DNA of 64,000 nt from Robertkochia solimangrovi (GTDB lineage: Bacteria > Bacteroidota > Bacteroidia > Flavobacteriales > Flavobacteriaceae), in NCBI RefSeq assembly GCF_007279655.1, contig NZ_QKWN01000002.1, forward strand, positions 62,001 through 126,000. Reading direction: 5' to 3'. Of this stretch, positions 17,551-26,797 are shown piece by piece; the first letter of the stretch is position 1; each line of letters begins with the position of its first letter. A program made the position numbers and the translations under genes. A model generated the notes under the pieces. It was not told where the DNA came from. It searched no databases and saw only the letters and a program-made list of their open reading frames with translations.

Positions 17551-18426
17551 TTAACCTCTTAATTTTGAAATAGAAATATAGATTCCCGGAAACAATACTT
17601 TAAGCCATCCAGAAAAATATACGAAGGGCAATCGGAGTGGAAAATGTCTTCTCATAAAGGTCAGATGTGAACTAAAATCGAGTCCGATCGGACTATACAA
17701 TGTCTTGATGCGCTCTTTGAATTTCATTTCTTTGAATTTGGGATAAGGGGAACTATGGTCAAATACGCATTTACCCACGAACCCGGGAACCAACAAGTTG
17801 GGAAAGCCTTTCTTTTTGGCTTTTAGAGTAAGATCGAAATCAGCTATTCCGTGACGGTATCCTTCAGAAATAATTCCGATTGAATCGACCACTTCAGAGG
17901 GTACCATCATGATGTTCGCATTACCCAGATCACAGAGTTGAGGAGCATCAGCGGGTTGAATACGCTCGCTTAACCCCATAAAGCCATTTTTTATTTCCCA
18001 ACCGCCATAGGTTAACACACCTGTTTCTGAATTGTAGGTAGATCCGATATAAATACCCGGCTTTTTAAAATTTTGAATACTGTAACAATGCGTATCATAA
18101 AGTCGGTCGAATAGAAATTCCTCTAATATGGTGTCATCATTAATCAGTAAATATCCATCATAGTTATGCTTGATCGCTTCCTTCCATGCAAATCTCATCC
18201 CACCAGCCCAAAACAGCGAACCTGTGCCTTCAAGAACCTGTACATCCGGATAGTTTTTTCTTACAGCATCACCTGTGCCATCAGAACTTCCATCGTCTGT
18301 GAGATATATGGAAATTTCAGGAGAATAGTTTTGTGATTCTTCTAAGGCCTTATAAAGTGAATTAAGACATTTTAAGGTTTTATCCTTTCTATTGAAGCAA
18401 GTTAATAATACTGCAATATTTTGCAT
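17551..18426 (-). CDS. GT2 glycosyltransferase
   Basis: The 291-residue protein starts AVLLTCFNRKDKTLKCL, with YLTDDGSSDGTGDAV near residues 41-55 and LLINDDTIL near 92-100 as the DXD motif. The GSLFWAGGMRFAWKEA segment is typical of a GT2 subgroup that includes rhamnosyl- and galactofuranosyl-like transferases. It sits between the Wzy-like polymerase and a GT4 enzyme in the minus-strand assembly block. Specificity is not predictable. Confidence 0.85.
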   Translation of the reverse strand: MQNIAVLLTCFNRKDKTLKCLNSLYKALEESQNYSPEISIYLTDDGSSDGTGDAVRKNYPDVQVLEGTGSLFWAGGMRFAWKEAIKHNYDGYLLINDDTILEEFLFDRLYDTHCYSIQNFKKPGIYIGSTYNSETGVLTYGGWEIKNGFMGLSERIQPADAPQLCDLGNANIMMVPSEVVDSIGIISEGYRHGIADFDLTLKAKKKGFPNLLVPGFVGKCVFDHSSPYPKFKEMKFKERIKTLYSPIGLDFSSHLTFMRRHFPLRLPFVYFSGWLKVLFPGIYISISKLRG

Positions 18427-18483
18427 TACAGGAGGTAATTATAATTTCATTATAAAACTACGTATATATTAATTCCAACATTA

Positions 18484-19659
18484 CTAATTTCGATTAAACT
18501 CTTCGTTTTTCTGATATGTGTTCACAATACCCTGAACAAAGCAGGATAAAGAAAAAAATGTGAACATCCCCTCAAAAATTGGTTCCACCATAAAGACAAG
18601 GTAGAATCCACTTAAATAAATGGCTAACAGTGCTCTGAACCGGAAGTCTATATTTTTTTTGATCAAAAAATTATAGATGTTCTTTAGGGATGCCAGTGAA
18701 TAAATAACCAAAAGGAAAAAACAGATCACACCTCCTTCTCGCAGTACATCAAGCCATAGATTATGGGAGAACCCAAATTCATCAACACTCCATCCAAAAG
18801 GGTGGGAGAAGAGGTATTCAAATGATCTTGACCACCGTTCGGTTCGGCTTCCTGCCGTATACATATCATTTGTGCTTCCTTCCATTCGGTCGCTGAATGC
18901 TGTCATCCATGTGGCATCCATACTGAAGTTAATCTGGGTTATAATTACTGCAATGATGACTCCCAGAAAGCCGATTATTCCAATTCGTTGTGAGCTTTTG
19001 ATCTTAGGAAATATATAGCCCAATGCAATGAAAATCGTGATGGCTGTAATCAGTAACTGTGTTCTGCTGCCTATTCGTAGTATGCACAATAGAGAAAGAA
19101 CATAAAGACCGATGAGCAAAAAAAGCATCCATTTTTTAATATGAAACCTATAGATAAGAATTACCGCAGGAATACACATATGCATGGTGAAGAACGATCC
19201 CATTTTTGTAGCGGAAACGATTATTCCGGTTCCTAAAAGTGGAAGGTTTCTTTCTAATTGCAAGTACCCTCCGGTTCTGATATTTTCTAATACGGTTACC
19301 AAGGGTATCAGTGAAAAGATGAAAAACGTAAAAAAGAATGCATACAGTAACCATTCTTTATATTTTTTGGTAGCCAGATATCGAGCATATAAATAAAAGG
19401 ATACCGGAAATAAAGCGTAAATCAGAATGAATTGAGTTCCTTTTTGAGGTGTGAGTGAATAGAACAAGGCGTATGCAATGGTGGCAGCTCCGAGTAACAA
19501 AGCAGATTTGTCGATGTAGCGGAAATAAGTACTGGGATTGACGAGTATACCAATAGCCAAAAGATATCCGAAAGCAAATCCTTTACCTAAAGGATCCAGA
19601 AGGCATAGTAAAAATAGAAGAGCCAGTCCCCAGAAATATATTTTTTCGATAGTACTCAT
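18484..19659 (-). CDS. wzy: Wzy-like O-antigen/exopolysaccharide polymerase
   Basis: This 391-residue protein is nearly all hydrophobic, with about eleven predicted membrane helices and one longer external loop (about residues 250-305). That loop contains AGSRTERW and GFSHNLWLDVLREGGV, the H-N-x2-LD-x4-GG pattern common to O-antigen ligases and Wzy polymerases. Within a locus that has a Wzx flippase and Wza/Wzc export but no other candidate, polymerase is the best call. A ligase function cannot be excluded. It overlaps the acyltransferase upstream by 4 bases. Confidence 0.85.
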   Translation of the reverse strand: MSTIEKIYFWGLALLFLLCLLDPLGKGFAFGYLLAIGILVNPSTYFRYIDKSALLLGAATIAYALFYSLTPQKGTQFILIYALFPVSFYLYARYLATKKYKEWLLYAFFFTFFIFSLIPLVTVLENIRTGGYLQLERNLPLLGTGIIVSATKMGSFFTMHMCIPAVILIYRFHIKKWMLFLLIGLYVLSLLCILRIGSRTQLLITAITIFIALGYIFPKIKSSQRIGIIGFLGVIIAVIITQINFSMDATWMTAFSDRMEGSTNDMYTAGSRTERWSRSFEYLFSHPFGWSVDEFGFSHNLWLDVLREGGVICFFLLVIYSLASLKNIYNFLIKKNIDFRFRALLAIYLSGFYLVFMVEPIFEGMFTFFSLSCFVQGIVNTYQKNEEFNRN

Positions 19660-20261
19660 GATTTTTCGGGATCAGCTTTACGAATAAATTTTACCGGATT
19701 CCCCCCCCAAATTTCATTATCAGGAATCGTTCCGGTCACCACGGAACCTGCACCGATAATGGCGTTTTTTCCAATATTACTTCCTTTGAGTATAATGCTG
19801 TGACCACCTATAAAAGCGCCATCCTGAATGAGAACCGGTCTGGTTTTTGGAATATCCGTTTTAGGATTGCTTCTTAGAGATGCATCCAGGGAGTGGAAAT
19901 CCGTATCATAGATTTTAGTTCCGCCACCGATTCTTACATTTTTACCGATGGTGATTTTATCCTGACAAACAAACGTTGAATTTGATATGCCAGTCTGATC
20001 TCCGATGGAAAGTTCAGCACCCGGTAATATTCTAAAGATCGTTCTTTGATCACCTCCGATTGGATTTGCATTTAGACTAGAATTGATTTTAACCAGCCCG
20101 CTCAATTGCAGCTTACCGGTTCCAAATATGATTATTCGACCATTGATGATTGGAAATTCATCGAATTGAACATTTTTCATTCCCAGGATAATACCATTAT
20201 AGGTCCGGTTAATAATGCGGTTAAATCCTAAATATAAAGAGGTAACTATTTTTTTAATCAT
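19656..20261 (-). CDS. Hexapeptide acyltransferase
   Basis: The protein is about 201 residues when started at the ATG at 20261 (MIKKIVTSLYL), which lies 4 bases after the stop of the upstream glycosyltransferase; an ATG at 20312 would overlap it by 47 bases and is less likely. The left-handed beta-helix region contains IGDQTGISNS, TIGKNVRIGGGTKIYDTDFHSLD, FIGGHSIILKGSNIGKNAIIGAGSVV and the terminal GGNPVKFIRK. The DTDFHSLD segment supplies the conserved histidine of such acetyltransferases. It overlaps the polymerase gene by 4 bases. It likely acetylates a sugar of the polysaccharide. Confidence 0.85.
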   Translation of the reverse strand: MIKKIVTSLYLGFNRIINRTYNGIILGMKNVQFDEFPIINGRIIIFGTGKLQLSGLVKINSSLNANPIGGDQRTIFRILPGAELSIGDQTGISNSTFVCQDKITIGKNVRIGGGTKIYDTDFHSLDASLRSNPKTDIPKTRPVLIQDGAFIGGHSIILKGSNIGKNAIIGAGSVVTGTIPDNEIWGGNPVKFIRKADPEKS

Positions 20262-20265
20262 ACCG

Positions 20266-21534
20266 TTAATTTGAAGTAACAATTTCCTTATAGATCTGAA
20301 TGGTAGATTCACGGATTACCGTTCTATCGTGTCTCTTATGCGCAGCTGATATACCACAATCAGAGAGTTTATGGGCCAGCTCATCATTGGAAAAAACCAT
20401 TTTTATAAAATAGGCCAGCATTTCATACTCCTCGAATCGATACAGGAGACCCGACTGCTCATGCTCCACCATATCCGGTATTCCTCCGGTATAGCTGGCT
20501 ATTACCGGTGTACCTATCAATTGGGCTTCTCCTAGTGAATTTGGGCTGTTCTCAATACTGGACGGACATACAAATACATGGGATCTTTGGAATTGAGAGA
20601 TCATTTCCTCTTCCGACAGCATTCCTAAAAATTCGATGCTGTCCATAACAGAAAGGTCGCGCGCTAATTTTTGAAGGTAATTGCCATATCCATCTTTTTT
20701 CAACTGTTCTTTAAATCCGGGTTGTCTGAATTTGTCAGGCCCGGCAATTTTTATTTTGACGTTCGGAAAAGCGTGTTTTATGATCGGAAGTGCTTTAATA
20801 ACCTGTTGCAAACCTTTCAAGGGACTCGCAGACTGGCTCACAAAAATCGTATGCGGTTCGGCACTTTCCAGTTTCCATGACGGAGCTTCATAAAATTTAT
20901 TACGTAAAGCTTCATTACAAAAATGATAATTCACTTCTGGATTTATTGCATAGGAATGCGATTTATCCCAGGTTGTACGCCCGATCACATGCCTGGTTTT
21001 ACGTATATATTCAATTTCATGTTTACCTCTGTCTTTGAATTTGGCAGCGGATCTGAAAATTCCATCCTGTTTTAGGACATCGCGAAGTGTCATGCTTCTT
21101 AAAATCTCTCCTGAAGATAATCCTCCCAGATAATATCTGGAATAGACACTGATCAGACCCTGAATGGAGATCACATATTTTTGATTATTATTTGCCTGCA
21201 TACATGCAAGTCCGTGAGGATATTCTGTACCATGTATATGAATGAGGTCAGGCTGAATATCATCGACCAGTTTTTTCCATTGAGACTCAAGTTGCTGATC
21301 ATAATGAAATCTTGAGGAGGTTTTTAGTAAGTGAAAATCAATGTTACGTATCGACTTACTGCATGGTGGTAATTGTGTATCAATAGTGGCAACATGTAAT
21401 TTAAGATTTTTACAGGAAGCAAGAGCATCGGCTAGTCCGTACATCCACCCGCCAACTACAGGTTTATGGATATGCAGTGCTTCCGCGAAATCCGGAAATA
21501 TAGTATTAGTAATCCATAGTACTTTCATATTCAT
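20266..21534 (-). CDS. GT4 glycosyltransferase
   Basis: The 422-residue GT-B enzyme begins KVLWITNTIFPDFAEAL, has DLIHIHGTEYPHGL (about residues 95-108), TIFVSQSASPLKGLQQVI and the donor-site stretch VCPSSIENSPNSLGEAQLIGTPVIASYTGG with the E-x7-E pattern. Its start codon overlaps the stop of the next upstream gene (ATGA), so the two are translationally coupled. An alternative start two codons in (MKVLWITN) is equally possible. The sugar specificity is unknown. Confidence 0.88.
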   Translation of the reverse strand: MNMKVLWITNTIFPDFAEALHIHKPVVGGWMYGLADALASCKNLKLHVATIDTQLPPCSKSIRNIDFHLLKTSSRFHYDQQLESQWKKLVDDIQPDLIHIHGTEYPHGLACMQANNNQKYVISIQGLISVYSRYYLGGLSSGEILRSMTLRDVLKQDGIFRSAAKFKDRGKHEIEYIRKTRHVIGRTTWDKSHSYAINPEVNYHFCNEALRNKFYEAPSWKLESAEPHTIFVSQSASPLKGLQQVIKALPIIKHAFPNVKIKIAGPDKFRQPGFKEQLKKDGYGNYLQKLARDLSVMDSIEFLGMLSEEEMISQFQRSHVFVCPSSIENSPNSLGEAQLIGTPVIASYTGGIPDMVEHEQSGLLYRFEEYEMLAYFIKMVFSNDELAHKLSDCGISAAHKRHDRTVIRESTIQIYKEIVTSN

Positions 21535-22676
21535 ACCTGCTTAAATTCGAGGTCATTTTTATTTTGTAATAATTTTTTGATGATCTTCCATTGGGAGGTT
21601 GCATTGTACCGGTCTTCGATAACCCTGTATGCATTTCTTCGGATTTCATTGCGGTTTTCTCCCGATTTGACGAGCCATGCAGCTGTTTTGTCGCTAAGAT
21701 CATCCATATTATCATACTGGAAAAAATCACCGGTAAGACCAGGAATAATGGCCTCAAATTCGGGATTTTGATATTCAAACCGATCATTGGTCAACACGGG
21801 AAGACCATAGGTCAATGCATGTATAGCGCTAAGTCCTATAAAGCCCGGACAAACCATCAGGGTACTATGATAGATAAGCGCAGCCAGTTTCGTCTCATCG
21901 TAACATTCACCGTATTCCCATATGTCCTGTACAAAGGGGGAATTTCTGATTTCCGTCAAAGATTGATCACCGGGAATACTTTTACCAACGATGAGTAAAT
22001 TGCATAATACACCTTTTTCACGGAGGTTATTATATACTTTGATCAAAAGATCTATTTTTTTTGCTTGTTGAATTCTCCCGACATAGATGATCGTAGGATA
22101 GTCATTTTTAAAATGCGAACTGACCACATCTGTTTTGGTTATTGATTCTCGAATCGCTTTTTGTTTATCATAGTCGAGTGAATTATAAATCGGAATCAAT
22201 TTTTCCGGTTTAAAACCCATGGTGATCATTTTATCTCTTGAAAACTCACCGTATAGAAGAATTTTGTCACATAGTCTGTAAAAACTTTGCTGAAACCATT
22301 TATCTTTTTGACTACTGTAAGATTTTAAGCCGTGTGTCCAGGCGAATACTTTCTTACCTGATATTTTCGCCAGGAAGAGTAGTGCCCAATTGGAAAGGCA
22401 AGCCGGAGAACCTGTGATGAGATAATACTTATAGTTCCTGAAGATCAGTGAAACAGCTCCTTTTTGCCACATCATTCCCCGGTTTTGGAAAAAATGATTG
22501 GAAAGCGTTTTCCGGTATCCCTTTAATTTTTGGTAATCCATTAATTCCAGAGGCTGGTCTGTTCTGTCACCCAGATAAAAATCACATTGAATATCCGGAT
22601 CGTTATCCATTTTCAAATAAACAGCTTCCCGATAATGTGGAGCAACATTAAAGATACAGCATAGTTTTTCAGGCAT
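21531..22676 (-). CDS. GT4 glycosyltransferase (paralogue of 16139-17344)
   Basis: Starting at the ATG at 22676 (MPEKLCCIFNVAPHYREAVY) gives 381 residues; the frame is open to a GTG at 22715, but the PHYRE motif near the N-terminus fits the shorter form. Motifs are FAWTHGLKSY, LIPIYNSLDYDKQ, IYVGRIQQAKKI and CPGFIGLSAIHALTYGLPVLTND, the same set in the same order as the enzyme at 16139. The two probably use related donors. It lies about 160 bases downstream of the flippase gene. Confidence 0.88.
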   Translation of the reverse strand: MPEKLCCIFNVAPHYREAVYLKMDNDPDIQCDFYLGDRTDQPLELMDYQKLKGYRKTLSNHFFQNRGMMWQKGAVSLIFRNYKYYLITGSPACLSNWALLFLAKISGKKVFAWTHGLKSYSSQKDKWFQQSFYRLCDKILLYGEFSRDKMITMGFKPEKLIPIYNSLDYDKQKAIRESITKTDVVSSHFKNDYPTIIYVGRIQQAKKIDLLIKVYNNLREKGVLCNLLIVGKSIPGDQSLTEIRNSPFVQDIWEYGECYDETKLAALIYHSTLMVCPGFIGLSAIHALTYGLPVLTNDRFEYQNPEFEAIIPGLTGDFFQYDNMDDLSDKTAAWLVKSGENRNEIRRNAYRVIEDRYNATSQWKIIKKLLQNKNDLEFKQV

Positions 22677-22834
22677 CGGTTTCTGGTTTAAGGTTAGGTT
22701 TGTCGAGTAAACCACTGTAAATCTGAATATAAAATAATTTCCCGACTTTTAAATTAAATATTTGTTGAACGACTTTGATTTCTGATAATGTTACGTCTCT
22801 GCCAATACATTCGAAAAGAGAGATCTTATGGATT

Positions 22835-24298
22835 TCATTTACGCCCATTGGATGCGGAAGCTTTTTTATTTTTTAAATGTTCGATTTTCTCTTTAAAAAA
22901 CTGTATTTCCGGGAATTTTAACAGATATATGGCTCCCAGATACATGGCGGCTCCGATAACCGGAATAATGATCAACTGAAGGAGATCTCCCGGAATGAAC
23001 TGTTTGATTACCCATAGCAAGGCAATCATGACCGATGACAGAATTAAAATGGGAAAGATGTCTTTAAGCTGCTTGAATGCCCCATATTTCATATATTTTC
23101 CAGGATAGTAGGTATTGATGAAAAAATGAATTATCGTTGAGATCAATTCAGCGATCGCAATCCATATAATACCATATTTAAGAGCTGCATAAATCAGTAT
23201 AATTCTGATTCCCAGTTTCCAGTATTGTTGTCTGAGCGCCAGATCCGGTCTGCCTATTACATATAGTAGATTTACACTTACACCGGCAATGATAGTAATA
23301 ATACGACCTGCACATATGATTTGAAGGATGGGAACTGCCTCTATCCATTTATCCGTAAGCAAAATACGAATCAATGGTTCCGCTAAAAGGGCAAGACCCA
23401 TGAATATAGGGAAAACGAGAATAGACATCATTCTGATGATCTTCCTGGTGTATACGATCAGTTTTTCCTTATCGTCCTGAATAGTTGATAAAGTAGGGAA
23501 GAGGACACTATCACTTACTGAACTAATACTGTTATAAAGCACATCTGCAAATTGTCCTCCCCGGGTATAAATACCTAATTGAGCAGCGTTTAGTATTTTC
23601 GGAATAAACAGGTGATAAAATTTATTGACCATATTATTCAACAGTGAAGAAAACATAATATGCATTCCATATTTATAGAGTTTTCTTATTGATGCCATTG
23701 AAAATGACCATTCGGGTAACCACTTTATGATTAATCGAAGAATAAACAGGGATAGTACTGATCGGGAAAGACTTTGATAAATCAACGCCCAGGCTCCATA
23801 TCCTTTATAGGCAAAATAAATACCGACTGCACCACTCAAAAGCGCAAGCGCAAGATTTACCTTGAAAAGTTTTCTAAAATCAAGTTGAATATAAATGAGG
23901 GTAAGGGGCACGGCGTTTACGGCATTTATTACTATGGTAAGGCCTAATACCCGCATCAAGGGTTGAATCTCCTGATTCTCATAGTAGGAAGCAATGAAAG
24001 GTGCCAGAATCCAAATGGTGACATAGCAAACGAGACTGATCAGCATATTAAAGTAAAATACCGAGGAAAGATCAAGATTGGTGCGTTCCTGTTTATGGAT
24101 CAACGCCTTTGGGAATCCACTCTCTATAAAAATCTGGGAAAATGCAATAAAGACCAGTAGTATGCTTACAATACCATAATCATTTGGAGTGAGTAGTCTT
24201 GCAAGAACCACTCCTACAACAAATTGGACAATTTGAATTGAGATTTTATCGAGGCCATTCCAAATAACTCCGGAAAAAATCTTATTGCCTAGGTTCAT
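22835..24298 (-). CDS. wzx: Wzx-type flippase (MOP superfamily)
   Basis: The 487-residue protein has about twelve to fourteen hydrophobic helices. It starts with LGNKIFSGVIWNGLDKISIQIVQFVVGVVLARLL and continues with LTPNDYGIVSILLVF, the typical opening of the WzxC/MviN-like polysaccharide translocase family. It flips the undecaprenyl-linked repeat unit to the periplasm, where the Wzy-like protein would polymerise it. It is the first gene of the long minus-strand block; the 218 bases upstream carry a hairpin in the leader (24321-24340) and the terminator of the preceding beta-helix gene. Confidence 0.92.
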   Translation of the reverse strand: MNLGNKIFSGVIWNGLDKISIQIVQFVVGVVLARLLTPNDYGIVSILLVFIAFSQIFIESGFPKALIHKQERTNLDLSSVFYFNMLISLVCYVTIWILAPFIASYYENQEIQPLMRVLGLTIVINAVNAVPLTLIYIQLDFRKLFKVNLALALLSGAVGIYFAYKGYGAWALIYQSLSRSVLSLFILRLIIKWLPEWSFSMASIRKLYKYGMHIMFSSLLNNMVNKFYHLFIPKILNAAQLGIYTRGGQFADVLYNSISSVSDSVLFPTLSTIQDDKEKLIVYTRKIIRMMSILVFPIFMGLALLAEPLIRILLTDKWIEAVPILQIICAGRIITIIAGVSVNLLYVIGRPDLALRQQYWKLGIRIILIYAALKYGIIWIAIAELISTIIHFFINTYYPGKYMKYGAFKQLKDIFPILILSSVMIALLWVIKQFIPGDLLQLIIIPVIGAAMYLGAIYLLKFPEIQFFKEKIEHLKNKKASASNGRK

Positions 24299-24320
24299 GG
24301 ATTAAGGTACTTTATAAACA

Positions 24321-24340
24321 GCACTTTCGCATTGAAGTGC
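24321..24340 (-). promoter_or_regulatory. Leader hairpin upstream of wzx
   Basis: GCACTT and AAGTGC form a 6-bp stem with an 8-base loop, 23 bases upstream of the wzx start codon on the minus strand. It may be an mRNA leader structure or an operator. There is no U-run, so it is not a terminator. Confidence 0.35.
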
Positions 24341-24462
24341 AAATAAGTTCATTTGTTCCTATCAAAGATCAGCTAATAATAATTAATTGAATAAATATTA
24401 AGTTGATATGCGATGTTCTATCGATTAAACTGTTTCCGGTACTTTCCGCATATTACTGAAAA

Positions 24463-24494
24463 TATAAACCATTCCTTGTAGGGAATGGTTTATA
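24463..24494 (-). terminator. Terminator after beta-helix lipoprotein 1
   Basis: A perfect 13-bp stem (arms 24463-24475 and 24482-24494) with a 6-base loop follows the stop at 24517 by about 22 bases. On the minus strand the stem is followed by TTTTC. It separates the beta-helix gene from the wzx operon. Confidence 0.7.
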
Positions 24495-24516
24495 CATATT
24501 GATTATGTTTTTATTT

Positions 24517-26337
24517 TTAATTATCGAATTGATATTCATAAGCACCGACATCAAATCCAACACCTCTGGGTCTGTTCTTGTTTTTATAGTCCATGCGATA
24601 GGAGGTGGGGGCACCTAAATTGATCAGTCGGCTACTGCGGGTCAGATAAAAGTCTCCACCGCTTGCATTGACAAATCCACTATTATATCGCGTGATTGAA
24701 TTACCGCTGGGAATGGAGCCTTGTTGATCGTAAAAATTACAATGATCAAAAGTGATATTCATCGGTTTGCGGTTCGAGGTATTAAAATTATGACGTGTCG
24801 TTAATTTTTCAAATGCACAATTATAAAATGCATTACCCGTATTGTCATTGTAGATCGTCGCTGCATTCTGGTAGTTATAGAAAGTACAATTGTAAAATTT
24901 ATTATTATTTACCGGACTTGTATTCTTACCGCTACCAAAGGTCACTATTCGATAGGCATTTTCGACGATTATGTTTACAAAATTATTGGAGAACCCACAG
25001 TTTTCCAGATCTCTGTCACCGCCCGGACCAACATAACCATCGTTGTCATCAGAAAACGAAATAGCACACCAGACATCGCGGATATAGAAGTTCCTGAAAG
25101 TATTATTATTGGCTCCATTCTTTATTCTGATATTCGAAGGCCAGTTCGTACCACTGGTTCCGTTTCCGATGATTTCGTTATCTGTAAAAAGATTGTTTTT
25201 CACACCGGAAAAGCCAACTTCGAAATTGGTATTGTAGGATTTACAATAACGCACAACGTTGTTCTCAGCAAGGTCTTTCATCGTGAATCCATGTCCTCCA
25301 TGATCGAGATATGGACTTCTGTAGGCCTCACAGTGTTCAACTATGGCGTTATTGGTACTGGTCATTACCAGGTAGTAATTTATAGGGTTGTTATTATTTT
25401 TACCATAGATCTTGGTGTATCGTACGATTGTATTATGAGCGTTTTGTAAGTTGATCCCTTCTGCGGTTGCATCTTCCACGAAACTATTTTCAACAAGACA
25501 GTCGCGGGCGAAAATTTTAAGGGCACGTCCGGGATAGCTTTTAGAAGATGACTGGTCTCCCTGATCTACACAGATAATATTTTTTAGATGTGCGCCTCTT
25601 CCTAAAGCAACGATAGCAGTTCTGCCGCCATAGAATTGAATGTTTTCAAAAGTCACATAGTCTCCCATAATGCGAATGGAGTAACTTCGATCACTTCGTC
25701 CTCGTATTAAAGGCATGTTACTTGCACTAACGGTATCATCATAATCAAAAGTAGAACTTTGAGACGTCTGAATATCTCCCGGTACTGATTTATACCCGCG
25801 GAAGTGGATAGGACTTCCGGCAACACCATCTGGCCATTGTATTAAACTTGGATTGCCATAGTCTCCGGCTTTTACATTTACCAAAGCTCCTGCTTTTGCC
25901 ATCTTTAAGGCCTGCTCCAAATTCCATGGACTGCTCAGTGAAGTACCGCTGTTCGAAGCTTTACCATCGGTGCTTACATAATAAATGGTTGTTACTCTGT
26001 TACTGATCTCATTTTTGGAAAGCGTTGTGAGCTCAATAGCTGTAGAGTCTTCCAGTATTGTATTTGAAAACTTTTCGTAATAATCTACTTCAGTATCTTC
26101 CGGCAGGTTAAGGGTTTTGATGTTTTCGTCGAAATGAACCTCCATCAAGGTACCATTTTTAAACGAACGCCTATAGCCATCCTGTGTTAAGACTTCAGCG
26201 TATTTATCGCGTCCGACTTCGTAATAGATGGATTCTGCATTGACTGCGTCAGCTTGTAGATCATCCAGGATTTCATCCTGACATGAATTCAGGAAAAGGA
26301 ATATCATGCATACCCCTATAAATAAGAATCTGTTCAT
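24517..26337 (-). CDS. Parallel beta-helix lipoprotein 1
   Basis: The 606-residue protein has a lipoprotein signal (FLNSC, Cys19). It then has an N-terminal domain of about 90 residues (IYYEVGRDKYAEVL...FKNG), and from about residue 117 a right-handed parallel beta-helix beginning with IYYVSTDGKASNSGT. Asn-rich turns and repeated N-x-T/I-V-x-C-x coils continue to the end. A conserved HGGHGFTMKDLAENN segment lies at 346-360 and DDNDGYVGPGGDRDLENCGF at 430-449. The fold is that of pectate-lyase-like lyases, epimerases and depolymerases, and its place in the locus suggests action on the exported polysaccharide. It is about half identical to the next gene by eye. No family number can be assigned. 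Confidence 0.85.
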   Translation of the reverse strand: MNRFLFIGVCMIFLFLNSCQDEILDDLQADAVNAESIYYEVGRDKYAEVLTQDGYRRSFKNGTLMEVHFDENIKTLNLPEDTEVDYYEKFSNTILEDSTAIELTTLSKNEISNRVTTIYYVSTDGKASNSGTSLSSPWNLEQALKMAKAGALVNVKAGDYGNPSLIQWPDGVAGSPIHFRGYKSVPGDIQTSQSSTFDYDDTVSASNMPLIRGRSDRSYSIRIMGDYVTFENIQFYGGRTAIVALGRGAHLKNIICVDQGDQSSSKSYPGRALKIFARDCLVENSFVEDATAEGINLQNAHNTIVRYTKIYGKNNNNPINYYLVMTSTNNAIVEHCEAYRSPYLDHGGHGFTMKDLAENNVVRYCKSYNTNFEVGFSGVKNNLFTDNEIIGNGTSGTNWPSNIRIKNGANNNTFRNFYIRDVWCAISFSDDNDGYVGPGGDRDLENCGFSNNFVNIIVENAYRIVTFGSGKNTSPVNNNKFYNCTFYNYQNAATIYNDNTGNAFYNCAFEKLTTRHNFNTSNRKPMNITFDHCNFYDQQGSIPSGNSITRYNSGFVNASGGDFYLTRSSRLINLGAPTSYRMDYKNKNRPRGVGFDVGAYEYQFDN

Positions 26338-26397
26338 AATAATGAAGTTTTAAGTGATTGGTGATATATAAATGTGAATATTGCGTCATCAGTTGTC

Positions 26398-26412
26398 TTT
26401 ACCCGGGGTAAA
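26398..26412. promoter_or_regulatory. 15-bp palindrome upstream of beta-helix gene 1
   Basis: TTTACCC-G-GGGTAAA is a perfect 7-1-7 palindrome about 60 bases upstream of the start codon at 26337. Its size and position suit a dimeric repressor or activator site. No equivalent is found upstream of the paralogue. Confidence 0.4.
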
Positions 26413-26486
26413 AATATTTGGCGCACTAGGTAGGATGTTCACAAAGAGATGATCTGGGAAGCTCTCCTATGTGATTCTATTACATA

Positions 26487-26498
26487 GATATACGGTGA
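26487..26498 (-). promoter_or_regulatory. Shared 12-bp element, copy 1
   Basis: TCACCGTATATC on the minus strand occurs exactly 150 bases upstream of the beta-helix 1 start. An identical 12-mer occurs at exactly the same distance upstream of the paralogue (28789-28800), while most of the surrounding upstream DNA does not align. This marks a likely shared regulator site or promoter element. The 460-base gap 26338-26797 also holds a stem-loop with GCTCTC/GAGAGC arms (26461-26502). Confidence 0.6.
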
Positions 26499-26729
26499 GA
26501 GCGTTTTTTTAGATGCCTTTAAACTTTCATTAACAAAAGTTTATGATAATAAGTGTTTTTTGCTGATTATAAGTGTGTTATAAGAGGTATTGGATGAATG
26601 ATTTTATAAGAAAAGGCTGGTTAATAAGGATTTGATAGACTTTTAAGGACGTTTGACAGAAGTGATTAAATTTTATTTTAGAAGAAGTTTTGCTAAAAAA
26701 GGCTTCGGTTTCAAAAGGTAATCAAGACA

Positions 26730-26766
26730 AAAAAATACAGGCTGCCGATTAAGCCCGGCAGCCTGT
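26730..26766 (-). terminator. Strong terminator after beta-helix lipoprotein 2
   Basis: ACAGGCTGCCG (26737-26747) pairs perfectly with CGGCAGCCTGT (26756-26766) around an 8-base loop. On the minus strand it is followed by a T-rich run of seven T. It lies 32 bases after the stop at 26798. Confidence 0.9.
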
Positions 26767-26797
26767 GAATAATTATATTATTAGGTGTATTTAGCTT

